A model generated the notes under the pieces. That model worked only from the letters and a program-made list of their open reading frames with translations, did not search any database and was not told where the DNA came from. Positions 13,590 through 26,155 of a stretch of DNA of 64,000 nt are shown piece after piece. Source of the DNA: Paulownia fortunei (taxonomy: Eukaryota > Streptophyta > Magnoliopsida > Lamiales > Paulowniaceae); contig CM033118.1 of NCBI GenBank assembly GCA_019321725.1, forward strand, positions 12,860,071 to 12,924,070. The letters run 5' to 3'. The stretch's first letter is position 1. Every line of letters starts with the position of its first letter. The position numbers were made by a program, and so were the translations under genes.

Positions 13590-14930
13590 ACAACTTATTT
13601 ACCAAACGTTTTTCTTTTAACTTATTCCTACTTTTTAGCAATGCTGTGCAAATATTCTCAATCTTCTTATGAGTGTTTGCAACAACTTCTAGACTTCTAA
13701 AATTCAGCTAAAGCTAAAGCAGGTGAAGTGGTGCTTTAAATTGCTTTTGGCTTTTTTGTAAATATGTAGAAGTTAGTTTTGATATTTTTGCCCTCAAAAA
13801 CATATTCATATTCCAAAATATCCTTGCATCATATAAATATTTATATATTTGTATGTAGATATTTATATATACACCTATTTGTGTGTATATATATATATGA
13901 GATATTTGCAAATATTTGTACGAATATTCATTTATTTATGTATATAAATTTACATCCAAGTATATAAATATATATAACTATAAATATATAAATATATAAA
14001 TATGAACATATAAATATTTATGTATAATTATATTAATATAAGATAACCATTAAAAATATCTATATAAATACACACACATATATATATGTAACATATATAA
14101 GTATGTACATATGCATATATATATTTGTATAAAACAATATATATTTATATATTATTAAAATATATACATAGATATATAAATTTACAAATTTGAACATATA
14201 AATATTTATAACTAATTATATTTATTTGAATGGATATAACTAAAATTTATAAATGTATAAATAAATATATATATATATATAGATACGTAGTTACAAAGAT
14301 ATATTATATATAACATACATATGTATTTAAAAAGATAAATTTATTTATAACTTATTTATATATGTATTTATACAAATATTTAAATTTGATATAAATATAT
14401 AAATATGCACATATATATTTGTACATAAATACATTAATAAGTATTATCACACCCAATAAAGAATATATACTATACTTGTAAATATATATATATATATATA
14501 ATTATTTAGTAAATTAAATAATATGATTTTTGTATATTTAATTGTACTTAATTTAGAATTTATTTTAAATTTTATTATTAAATTTTATTATTCATTTACA
14601 TATATCAATTATTATACATAAATATTTTATTTATAATTATAGTTATTACTTTTTATGAATTTAATGTGCACAAATAGTTTAGTTTGATTGATTTGATTAA
14701 ACTTGACAAGGTAAATTACTAATTTAAAATTTAAGGGCAATATAGACTTTTATTCATAAATAAAAATACTTTTATAATTTATTTACCAAATACTTTTTTT
14801 AACTTATTCTATTTTTTAGCAACATTTTGCAAATACTATTAACTTCTGATGTTCATGTGCTTTTCACTTTTCTACAATTAAACACTTTTTCTGAAAATAG
14901 AAATTTTTGCAAACACTCCCTGCAAAATAT
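13590..14930. repeat. AT low-complexity block bracketed by direct and inverted repeats
   Basis: The core, 13800-14500, is cryptic TA/TAAATA/TATG simple sequence. It is bracketed by an imperfect direct repeat about 1.2 kb apart: the segments near 13590-13665 and 14785-14855 share 'ACTTATT', 'TTTTTAGCAA' and 'GCAAATA' in order. An exact 12-base inverted repeat, GAGTGTTTGCAA, is at 13671-13682 and 14907-14918. This resembles a degraded small transposon filled with simple sequence, but no target duplication was found. Confidence 0.4.
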
Positions 14931-17241
14931 GTCAAAATTATTTAAATCCAACTAGAAACTTAAATCACTTTTTTCTAGTTTTTCCAAACAATGCTTAAAC
15001 TCGACTTTACTAGGAAGACCACTAAAAGAGAATATATATTTTTATTAAATTCTAAAACAAATATAAAGAAAATTTATAAGAACATAATTATGAGTGGAAT
15101 CTATTGAATTATAAAATTATTACTTGTAATTTAATTGTCCAAAAAATGTGAGGAAATTCAGTTTTTAATATTTCTTTTTCATTTTCCCATTAAAATTTAA
15201 GGTCGAACAGTCCTAAAATAGAAAAAGATTATAAGGAAAGCTATAAATAGTTGATTTTATAATAAAAAGAATAAGAGAATCACACGCCAATCAAAATGCT
15301 GCGTGAAATGACGGGAAGCCGGATGCTTTTCTTGTAAAATCACTATAATACGAGGGTTTTCACGAATAGGATTAAAATTGAAGAAACTTTGATACATATT
15401 GAAATAGAACTAAAATATTTGGTTTTAATTTTTATAAATTTTTTTATATTCGGTATGGTTTTGGTTTATCAAATACCGACTTATTATTTTTATATACATA
15501 TTTTATATCTATTATTTATTTTTATATTATTTTAACTTTTCTTACTTGTCAAAATTAAAAAAATAAACTGAAAAATTTAATTATAATTAGAATATTTAAT
15601 TTTTAAAAAAATTGATTACCTAAACACCAAACCAAAAAATTGAGAAAATATTCTGTAATTAACGAATCAAACTGATTAATTCGATTTCATATTCGGTGTG
15701 GTATTTCAATTTATCAAAATTTTAATTTAATTCGGTATGATAATACAGAATGAATACTCCTGCTATAATCTTCTAGGATAAAAAGAATTCAAAAAATTAA
15801 ATAAAAATGATCACTTTTATGTATGTTAGCATACTATTATTAGGCTTATAAATCAAATCCTGAAAATACTGATTTAAGTGTGAGAAGAATCCAGGACGAA
15901 CAAAGAAACATATGAACATTAATTGCCAATTATTGTACAGAAGAGATTTCATCAGTTTTTTTCTCCTTAGTATTAGAAATAAGAATAATGCTTAGGGTAG
16001 AAAGAAATGGAAAAGAGAAAATATATCTAATATATCTGTCGACTGTCGACTGTCGACTGTCGACTTCTCGTAGTAAATAATCAATTATTATATAAATTAT
16101 TGAGTATGATATAAATAAATTGTTAACCCTCGATGAAGTTAGAATTGGAAAGAAGAATTTTGAGAGAGTTGATATGGAGGGTTTATAATTGTTTAAATGA
16201 GAGCTTTATTCACATGTGCAAGCACTAATTGGATTGATCCTCTACCTATTAGGATTGACCTATTTGGATTTGAATTATTAGTGGGTCCATTTCTATTGCT
16301 TAATAGTAAAAATATATGTAAATTATTTGTAAAAATAATTACTCCAATAGTTATTATTCATGATATATGAATAAAATAATTTTTAAATATACAACATAAC
16401 ACTTTTCTTTTATGTCGTGTTATTTTTTATTTATATGTCATCAATACTTTTTATTATATTATGGAATGTTGGGCCTGCTATTGTAAGTGCACCTTTTTTT
16501 TTTTTTTTTTTTGTTGGAACAATCAAACCATATGCACTTTTATATTACAATTATAATTGTAATTGCACCTTTTGTTTCAAGTTTTCAACGATAATTGTGT
16601 GGTTAAATGTTATTCAATGCACAATTAATAAATCCTCACTTTAAAATATGAAAATTGCATGCAATGTTTTGAATAATTTTTATTTTGAGAAAATCTCATT
16701 CAGAATGTTTGAAATAAAAATGTTAAATGAGTGAATTGCAAAATTTGATGTTTCATTTAGAAAAAAAATAATTTTTATTTAATTATTTTTAAATATAAAA
16801 TAAGGATTACCTTATGAAATGAATGAGTGTAGGCTTTAAAATACGATTATTTTTTAATAATATTTCTATAAAATAATTTCATAAAATGAATAAAACAAAC
16901 ATATATTTAAATTATAAATACAAAATCAGGGGAAATAAAATAAAAAAATAGCCTATATGTCATAATGCATTTTTGTAAAATCTCCAAGAGAATGCAATCC
17001 TATACATGATTGTCTAAGCTACAACATGTATCACAAGAACAATGACAAAAAAATATTTTCTATCGTACTAAAAATAATTTTATCATTTATAAGGATGCAT
17101 AACTTTAAAATTTAATAAATTTACATATTCAAGATTTATTATAAATTATAAATTATACATAATAAAAATTAATATTATACAAAATTGGGGACCGCTATCT
17201 TGCCGGTCCTCTTGACTCCATCTCATATTGTCACCGCCAAT
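14931..17241. other. AT-rich intergenic spacer with a 7-bp tandem repeat
   Basis: No gene is visible. At 16037-16064 the heptamer TGTCGAC is repeated four times exactly. A segment near 15360-15760 has recurring 'TTCGGT' and 'TCGGTATG' motifs and may be a transposon relic, but its ends are not clear. A poly-T run lies at about 16494-16512. Confidence 0.5.
16037..16064 (+). repeat. Four exact copies of a TGTCGAC heptamer
   Basis: The heptamer is repeated at 16037, 16044, 16051 and 16058 with no mismatch. Each copy contains GTCGAC, which is palindromic. CpG-containing tandem copies are unusual in this AT-rich setting. Confidence 0.9.
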
Positions 17242-18255
17242 TATAGTTGTCAAATGGATTCGGCCTAATCGGCCAAATTCGTAACCAACCCACTAAAAAC
17301 TAATTCAAAATCGGCCCGTGAACAGTAACAGACTTTCTTGTATATGAGTTGGGCCCCTATTGGGTTTAGTAGATGAAACCCAACCCAACCCTTGAATCAA
17401 CCTATTAAAACTCATACTCGCTTTAGAATCGGCCCAAGTTTAGGACTTTCCAACCCTACCACGGACCTTTTAATATTATATATATTAATTTTATTATGTT
17501 GTATGTTTTTATAATTTTTCAATTAATAATTGTAACACGAAGAATTAGAACTTGTGATTTATTGTAAAGATGAGAGCCCTCAAACCATTAAGCTAATCTT
17601 AATTTTGTTAAAAATTTTACAAGCAAATTTATATTAATAAAGATTATAGTAAACTATAAAAAAGTTTTATAACAAACTAAAAAAAGTCGTGATAATAATA
17701 ATCATAAGTATTATAGTAAATTAAAAAATTAGAATATAAACTTAATATAACTCAATAGTCAAATAAAAATAATGTATATTAATTATATAAGATAATTCAC
17801 GTTAAATTTATAAGAATAAACTTAGACTAATCAAATAAAAGTTAAATCTAAATTTTAGGATGATAGACTTTGAATAATAACATTTATAATTACAAATCCA
17901 ACTTTAGGACATAATTCAAACTTAATATATAATTTATAATAAATAAAATTTGTATATCCTATATTAAGATATATCATATAAGATATATACTTTTAATTTT
18001 ATTTTTATTTTTAAAGAATAGCCCATGGGTCTAACCCACAAGCCCAACTCATGATGCCCGAATCAGGTTTAAAATCGCCCCACTAGCACTAGGCTAGTAA
18101 GTTGAGGTGCGCGTTCAAAATTTTTATTCCACCCGACCCGAATCATTTGGAAATTGGGCTTGGACTTAATCGTCCTACCTCACAAACGGATTGACACGAG
18201 TTTGGACTGACCCAGTCCAAATCGGCCAGCCCAGATCGCACAAGTGACAACTTGA
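17242..18255. mobile_element. Non-autonomous hAT-type DNA transposon
   Basis: The left end TATAGTTGTCA and the right end read on the minus strand, TCAAGTTGTCA, match at 9 of 11 positions. The element is flanked by an 8-bp target duplication with one mismatch: CCGCCAAT at 17234-17241 and CCACCAAT at 18256-18263. Subterminal regions on both sides are rich in GGCC/GGCCCA-type motifs, as is usual for hAT elements, while the middle is AT-rich without a transposase frame. At 1014 bp it must have depended on a transposase encoded elsewhere. Confidence 0.75.
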
Positions 18256-18263
18256 CCACCAAT

Positions 18264-19400
18264 ACTCTCTTTGACTATCCCAAGCCACCGTGGCCACCAT
18301 CCCTCCTCCAAGTGCCTAACCCCTACACACAGTTAAAGACACCATCTCGATCCCCATCATTACCCCCTCACTCACCCATGTTGCTCCCTGTTAAAATCTG
18401 AAACCCCATCTCAATCTGTCTCCGTGTGTGTGGTAGAAAGAATGCTTGTGGAAGGATTAAGGGGTACAAGTTATGGTATCGAGTTAAATTAGAATCCTAT
18501 CTCGTTAATATTGTTGAACATCAGCTAAGTCGCAAACAATATTTAAATTCATGCTTATAATTATGAACTAATTGAAGCCTTTTAAAATATTTTCTTTGCA
18601 AAACCATGTACGATGGACCAAATTGGAAGGAGGGGGATGGGGCATGATGCTTTAGTTATTCTTCATAATTAAATCGATGGTTAAATCGATTTTATTGACG
18701 GTTTATGATTCAATTGATCGAACCGATTCAACAATCGAATCATTCTAATAAAAATTAATTATTATTTTTATTATATTATGTAAAATAATCATATAATAAA
18801 TTAATTGTTATGTATTACATTTTAAAAATTAAAAAAAATAACTACCTAAAAATTTATATAAAAAAATAAAAAAATCAAATAACCACGTAATATAATAAAA
18901 TACCAAATTTATTTTTTTTATTAAAAATTAATTTGACCGGTTGAATAAAAAATTCAATTATTTAACACTAATTGGACCGTACAAACCACCGATTTTTTGT
19001 TGAACAAGCCGGTTTCATCCGATTTTGAAAACAATACCTTCAATCATCTTTTGATCTTTCCCTCAATGTAATGGAATTAACCATGTTATTATGCACCACC
19101 ATAATAAATGTATCAAGATATTCCATCTAAATACATAATACAATTTCTAACCATCTTTTAAACATGTTTTTCAAAACTTAAAACTCCAGAAACACATTTC
19201 AAATTTCCAAATTACAAAATTTTGATTAGGAAAAAGATATGTACTTTACATTTTTATGCTATATTATACTTAAAAATTCCACTAGTTAAAAAGATTTTAC
19301 TTGGCCTAGCAGGAAACTGGCACATGCTCTTCATGTGCAGGTCCTCCCCTCTTTATTAGATTTGCCCAAATTGCTCCCTTCTGAATGAACAAAAAGAGAA
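18264..19400. other. Intergenic spacer, possible repeat relic
   Basis: No coding region is seen. Segments at about 18670-18740 and 18930-19030 contain CGATT/AACCG-type motifs near both edges of an AT-rich core, which may be a decayed transposon. I could not define terminal repeats. The right part should contain the distal promoter of the downstream GAUT gene. Confidence 0.35.
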
Positions 19401-19408
19401 GACCATCC

Positions 19409-19410
<2 letters not shown>

Positions 19411-19440
<30 letters not shown>
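19411..19440 (+). repeat. (CA)15 microsatellite upstream of the GAUT gene
   Basis: Fifteen uninterrupted CA units lie about 420 bases upstream of the ATG at 19860. They are within the promoter or 5' leader and likely length-polymorphic. Confidence 0.95.
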
Positions 19441-19443
<3 letters not shown>

Positions 19444-19859
19444 CCCTCTGCTCACTAGAAAAGCTGACATTCATGTGTAAGTGAGAGAGCTTTCTCACAA
19501 TTAAAGCCATCCTATACTGCTTTCATTCTCACCCCAAATACACACAGATTGCTACTCTTTTCCTACTGCCAATCACCTCAGCACTTGATTCATACTGCTT
19601 CTCTCATTACCATATTTGCATTTCATACTTCAGAGGACAACAATTTAAAGGGCCTATCTTGATCATCAAAATCTCATGCATGAACTTTTGCTTCAAGTTC
19701 TTGATTTTGACATAGAATTATTAAGTGGGTCAAGAATTCTTGATTTGGAGGTGAAAGATTCCATCTTTTGCCTTCCAGCGGTCGGCTCGATCCAATCTGA
19801 TTGATGAGCTGTCTTGTATTCTTGATTTGGCACTGAATTGTGGAAGATTCCAGCGAAAG

Positions 19860-22800
19860 ATGCGGCGGCGGGCGTCTGACTATCGGCGCCCGGTTCGAAG
19901 GAGGTCCTCATGTTGGATCTGGGCACTTATTGTGTTGTTTTCGATTGCAGGTTTGGTTTTATTTGTTGTTCAGCATTACCATCATGATGAGGATCATGTC
20001 GAACAGCCTGTTCTGGTAAGACTGGAGCAAAAAACCACTATCTTTATTCATATTGTGTTTCGTATTGTTTTGGTTCCGTTTCTTGGATGGTATATAATTG
20101 CCAGTTTGAGTTGCATGAGTGTTCTATCAGTTAAATAAAATAAAAAAGGTTCACTCCTTCCTGAACTCCAAAATAACAACCAAATAGTTATGATTTGGGT
20201 TTGTGAACTTGGTTCAAGTACAATGATGTTTTGGTCTTTATTTGTACTATAATGATCTATAAAAGATTACCTGCCGTCATTATTTTTACTGCTTTGGAAG
20301 GAAAATTTATCATTGCGTGCGTATATGTTTCTGCGAAAATGAATCTGGTTGAGACAACAATTTTTCTGACTGATAGAACTGTTCAATGAATGGATTTACA
20401 GCCTGAAGCCCATATCCACCCAAAGCATATACAAAAGTATAAAATCCTTTTTCAAGATTAAGCACTTAATCTTTACTAATAACAACTCTGCCTATAAGAC
20501 AATTTCTTGAGTAGCTTCTTTGTTAAATAGTCAATTTGAATGTACTAGGAATTCTGTTAGTGTTCTTGCATTGTTACAACTTTGTTAAATTTTATCAGAA
20601 GAAACTTTAGAATTTTTTTGGTTTTTTTGCCCTTCGTATGAACTTAAGAATGTGGTTTCAGTTTCGATATTTCCTGTTCTTTCCTTGTGGTCTGTAGTGC
20701 CTTCACAGTAATTTACCTGGCATTAATCTCACTCCATCATCTTTCACTAGTATTTCAATGTGTTTTGGAACTATCATCACCCAACAGCAACTCCATACGA
20801 TATATTATGGACTAATGCCAAGGTCTATGCTTCCCTCCTCCCCAAAATATCTATGGTGCAACTGATTGCGTTTCATGAAAAAATAGAGAAGAGAGAAAGA
20901 GCAAAGGGGAATGTTTAGCAAAATAAATTCCAAATGAGCTATCTTCTTACTGTAGGTGACATTATTCCCATTACAAATTAATTTTCTCTACTTGTTGAGC
21001 TTCTAAATTAACATAGTAATAAATTTGATAAGTGTATTTGCAAGATATGTTGTTATCTTTGGATATTTGCAAGATATGTTGTTATATTTTGATATCCTTT
21101 GCCAATATCTCCATAATAAAGCTGCTGCCGCTTGTAGTGCTATTGAGTTGGCTGCATTCTCATTCTCAGTCGTTTTCTGGAGTAACTGAGTTGGGAGAGT
21201 GTTTTGTTGATGAACAGTTGTGTTGCTTCGATATTCTAAAAGGATAAACTGAAAGGCTTCAATGTACTGAGGAATTTTTGTTTGGATATATAGTATTTGA
21301 TGATATGGAGGAGGTTGGACATTTGACAAGTTTCTAACTTCATGAAAAAAATAAATAAATTCAGTGATGAAAATATTTTGGAGACAACCAAAAACATCAA
21401 AGATCCCCGCATGGAGCTCCAACTTCACGTTACGATAAGCACATTGGATGATCCTGTGAGAGGCTAAGAAATAGTGAGTTCAGCGGAGAGTGTTTGTAAC
21501 GAGTCAAGCTCCATATGAGGTGTTTGTGTACCCAGTCAGCTGTTAATTAGACCATATTATAGTACATTATAAAGCTTGAAAAGTTGTTTGAAAGACCTGG
21601 TAAGGGGTACTTTTGTAGCTAGTCCTTGTCGCTCCCATTCGCATATAATCCATTCCTTGTAACTTGTAATTCTAAATGGTCCATTGTTGAGCTGATAGAG
21701 ATTCTAAACTACCTTTCTCAGGAACTTTCTATGTGCAAATTGGTGAATTGTAGAAGATCATTGGACATCCATGGGCGGTGGATGGGTCAATTCTTCTGAA
21801 GACTTTGATTATTAGGTTAGTTGGATAAAAATAGAATTAGAGAAATGTAAAACTTTGATGGAATGGAGAAGGTCTACTTTTGTATTGAAAGGTGTACAAT
21901 GAGGTTGTGATATTGCCTCAATATGTACATGGAAAGAGATGAAAGATTTCTAAGTGATTTACTCATTGTTTGTATTAATTTTCTGATAAGGTACTTTTGA
22001 AACAATGAAATCATATATCTTTAATGAAAACTAATAAAAATGATTTCCAAAGTGGCTGGGATTCCTGTGATAAAATTGCTTGTGAAGTCTGGAGGTCCTT
22101 TTCTTTTGCTGTAGCCCCTCCCCTGACCTTTGACACCCATAGTGTGGGCTGTTTAATCGAAGTCCGGTGTCACGGATGATATTTAACTGAGTGAAGTAAT
22201 TGGAAGGTCTTTTGATCACTTAAAGTGTGAAGACCAAGCAACAGTACATGGAAAATTCTATTAAGATGTGTAAGTTTTGAAAATAGTGGGCTGGAATTAA
22301 AGGTTATAGCTGAAAAAACAATAAAGATTTGTATAACCAAGTTCTAGTTTTAATGAACCCGTACAAATGAATGCAGAATGCCTGAATTTACTCCTGGGTT
22401 ATCTGGAAAAAGAAACTGAGCTCGAAGGACAAAACTGATAGATATGGCAGGTGAAGGTTGAAACTCAGCCATGGCTGGTATTCAGATGAAACGGAAAGGA
22501 TGAACCTTAGCAGAGTGCTGCAGTAGGAAACTTGAAAGATGGCTTCCCAAAAATGGAAAGCACTAATAAGTAGAACTTGAAGACTGAGCCCAGGGTTGGG
22601 AATAAAGGAAACCTCAGTTTATTGCACCGAGTAACTCCCTCTTATGATGTTTCATCAAAAAGAATATCAAGTGACAATGCAGAGCTTAATATATTTTTCC
22701 CAAATCTCACAAAATAAAGTTTTTGTTATACCATGGTTCCTGTTTCAGACTCAAGCTCAGCTTTGTAATGATCAGGGAAATGATGCACGAAGAGATCTAG

Positions 22801-25800
22801 GAACCAGGCTGCATCCCCTGGAGATAATCTATTGCGTATCATCCATTAATTGGTTCTGGTTTGAGAATATTTGTTTTAGTTCATATCTTTGTGTCTCTGG
22901 ATAGAGCTTAACATCTGATATATTTTAATGGATTAATTAACTATGGCAGAAATCTTTAATTTGCCACCTTTTTGGGAAATGACTATTATTTCGGTCTATT
23001 ATGTATTTGATAATCCTTGGTGGGTTTATAATGTGACCTGGCACAAGGGAAAGAGCCTGTAGGCTCAAGTCTCACCAAAATGTATACATTTTTTTTCTTA
23101 CCATTTATGTAGGCCTTAACTTTATAGTAATACGGCTAATTCGTACTCGATTGCTTCTTTGAATTATATATAATCTTAATGAATTTACTGCCAATCACTT
23201 TGTTGGGGAAAGAGAGCAGCAAAAATTAGTTACTTTCCTTGGAAAGCATCTAGATCAAAATTGGAACAAGTGATTTTTTGATTCTGAGAATGCTTGTATA
23301 ATTGACCGAACAAGTTTTAAGAGAATCTTTGGAGTTTTTGAAGTTCCATTATTATCTGATGTTCTCAGGGAGTAATGCCTCAGATTCTATCTAGACTCCT
23401 TAATGTCTTCCTCTTCCTCCTCTTGTTGAAGTTTTATTGATATCCAGCACTACAATTATTGTCTTTTAGTCCTCAGTAACTTAAACAATCACCCAAACAA
23501 GTTTTCTTTCAACCCTACTGATGCGTCCATATTGTTGGCATCAAATACCTTGAAATTTACCTTTAACCCTTTAAGGTTTCATTCTCATTTCTTACCTGGG
23601 CTCATGATCATCCTTCTGATCTCCAGCCTATCAGATGGCTAGTATTGTACTCTGATTTTCTTTGGTGATCCCTGGTGCCACCCTACCTTCCACAGTCTTG
23701 CTCTTACCTCTACAAGACAGTAGAGCCGGGGGTGGGAGGTGGGTAGATGCTGGTTTTTTAGAGTGGCCCTCCATCGTTTAAGTTTGATTTCTTATCAATG
23801 GGGAGTCATTCATATCACAGAACTTCAATAGTCGTCATATGTTAGAATGTAACTTCCTTACAGCAGAGAAGACTTGTTTATATTGAAAAGAGAGGTAGTT
23901 ACCTTGCATAACACGCCTTTTGTTTCCTTATCCCACTAGAATTCTGAATCTTTCCCCAGCTACTGCCCTAGGGCAGCCCATATCTATCCTGGGTCAAGCC
24001 TATCACGGCTTGGCCCCCTCAAACCAAGTCAGGGCCAATGGGCCTGGCGCAGGAAGTCCCGTCATTATCTCTTTACATCGAATTGTAATTAGCCAGGCCC
24101 GTCATCATCCCAGCCCGTCTAGAGAGGCCAAATATTGTGGTATTACACACAATCTATACAATGCAGAGCCCAAAACAAATAGAAATGCTGAAAAAGCACC
24201 CTGGCTAAGCCACATTCTTCTATCTTCCTCACTATTATTTTATGACCTTTATGCATTCCATATGAAATTTGAATTCCTTATATCTTAACTTTCCTTTGTG
24301 GCCTCAGAATAGAGCCTCACTGCCTCAACCTGAAATTGAGCTTTACATTTTTCTGCTATTTATTTTAGATTTTGAGTCTCCATATAAAGATAGAGCATTT
24401 GACTCATTTGTACTACATCATTCTGTTTATTGCTTCAAACTTCTGTGCCGAGCTGGACATAGGGTACATTATTTGATTTCCTTTCATGATTTCAGAACAA
24501 GGACTGTTAGATGGTTAAGTTTGCATGGTTCACAGGCCTTTTCTTTTCTAAGATGATTTGTTACAGCAAGTTGACAGATGTTGGCTGCGTTACGCGGATG
24601 TGGTTGCTTTACATATTTTGTTCAGCAATTTACTGATTTTTCATGTTATTTTTTGGTCTAAAATGTTCTTTATTTTCTAAAATCTTCCTGTATTTTCCAG
24701 GAGATTAATCCCAGAAATGACCGGGTTGTTCATGAGAGTCGAAATTTAACTGAAGAAATATTAAGTGCTAGATCATATGCCAGACAATTAGCAGAGCAAA
24801 TGACCCTTGCCAAAGCCTATGTCATTATTGCAAAAGAACATAATAATCTCCATCTTGCTTGGGAGCTTAGTTCAAAGATAAGAAGCTGCCAGTTCTTGCT
24901 CTCCAAGGCTGCAATGAGAGAGGAGCCCATATCTCTAGATGAAGCTGAACCAATCATTAAAAGTTTATCGGTCCTCATTTTTAAGGCACAAGATGCCCAT
25001 TATGATATTGCAACCACAATGATGACCATGAAAAACTTTATTCAATCTTTGGAAGAGCGTGCAAATGCAGCAACTGTTCAGAGTACAGTATTTGGCCAAC
25101 TGGCTGCTGAATCACTACCAAAGAACCTTCAGTGCATTGACATTAAACTCACAGCTGATTGGCTTCAGAACAAGTCAACACAAGAGCTTGCAGAAGATAG
25201 GAGGAACTCTCCCCGACTAGTCGACAATAATCTTTACCACTTCTGTATATTTTCAGATAACCTTCTGGCTGTTTCGGTTGTTATTAATTCTACTGTTTCC
25301 AATACTGAACATCCAAAGCAGCTTGTTTTCCATATTGTGACAAATGGAGTAAAGTATGGAGCAATGCTGGCTTGGTTCCTCAGTAATGGTTTTAAAGATG
25401 CTACAATAGAAGTCCAAAATATTGAAGACTTCACTTGGTTGAATGCATCTTATTCTCCTTTAGTGAAACAACTACAAGATGCAGATTCAAGGAAATACTA
25501 CTTTGAAGGTTCACAGGATACTAGTGTTGAGCCGAAGTTCCGCAATCCAAAGTACATCTCTTTGTTAAATCACCTTCGATTCTACATCCCAGAGATTTAT
25601 CCCCAGTTGGAGAAGGTAGTCTTTCTTGATGATGATGTTGTTGTCCAGAAGGATTTGACTCCTCTCTTTTCACTGGATTTGCATGGAAATGTGAATGGGG
25701 CAGTTGAAACGTGTCTTGAAGCTTTCCACCGGTACTACAAGTATCTCAATTTCTCAAGCCCACTTATCAGCACCAAATTTGATCCTCAGGCATGTGGATG

Positions 25801-26155
25801 GGCATTCGGCATGAATGTCTTTGATTTGATTGCTTGGAGAAAGGCAAATGTGACTGCAAGGTATCATTATTGGCAGGAACAAAATACTGATAAGTCACTT
25901 TGGAAGCTTGGCACTCTTCCTCCTGGACTTTTAGCTTTCTATGGATTGACCGAGCCACTTGATCGGAGATGGCATGTCTTAGGATTGGGTTATGACCTGA
26001 ATATTGATAACCGCTTAATAGAGACTGCAGCGGTGATTCACTTTAATGGGAACATGAAGCCTTGGCTAAAGTTGAGCATAGGCAGGTATAGGCCTCTATG
26101 GGAGCAGTATGTGAATCAGACCCACCAATATCTTCAGGACTGTGTCACAAGTTGA
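19860..26155 (+). CDS. GAUT11: GAUT11-like galacturonosyltransferase (GT8), 2 exons
   Basis: Exons are 19860-20015 and 24701-26155, both GT-AG bordered and in phase 0, giving 536 residues (Arabidopsis GAUT11 is about 537). This is a type II Golgi membrane protein. A basic cytosolic tail (MRRRASDYRRPVRRR) precedes one membrane helix (about 19-37), a stem region, then the GT8 catalytic domain. Visible motifs are the nucleotide-sugar/Mn site FLDDDVVVQ (Asp362-364), HLRFYIPEIYPQLEK before it, and the C-terminal HFNGNMKPW starting at His499. The family transfers galacturonic acid from UDP-GalA to homogalacturonan during pectin synthesis; GAUT11 is tied to seed mucilage and cell-wall pectin in Arabidopsis (established knowledge). 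MRRR was taken as the start because upstream in-frame codons add only an unrelated stretch. The first intron is unusually long at 4685 bases. Confidence 0.94.
20016..24700 (+). other. Long first intron of the GAUT11-like gene
   Basis: The donor after residue 52 is followed by GTAAGA, and the acceptor is TTTTCCAG at 24693-24700. No exon-like stretch with GAUT homology lies inside. It carries a 2 x 29-bp tandem duplication at 21036-21093 and a GC-richer patch at about 23940-24140 that stands out from the surrounding AT-rich sequence. The patch may be an inserted repeat fragment, but it has no definable ends. Confidence 0.7.

Noticed and set aside
13800..14500. Origin, centromere satellite or CRISPR-like array
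   Set aside because: It is irregular TA-rich simple sequence without a fixed period or spacers.
21003..21428. 141-residue minus-strand frame in the GAUT11 intron
   Set aside because: Low-complexity translation without family resemblance, inside an intron of a clear gene.
23920..24288. Open frame of 122 residues in the GAUT11 intron
   Set aside because: No GAUT homology or recognisable domain; the proline-rich translation reflects the GC-richer repeat-like patch.
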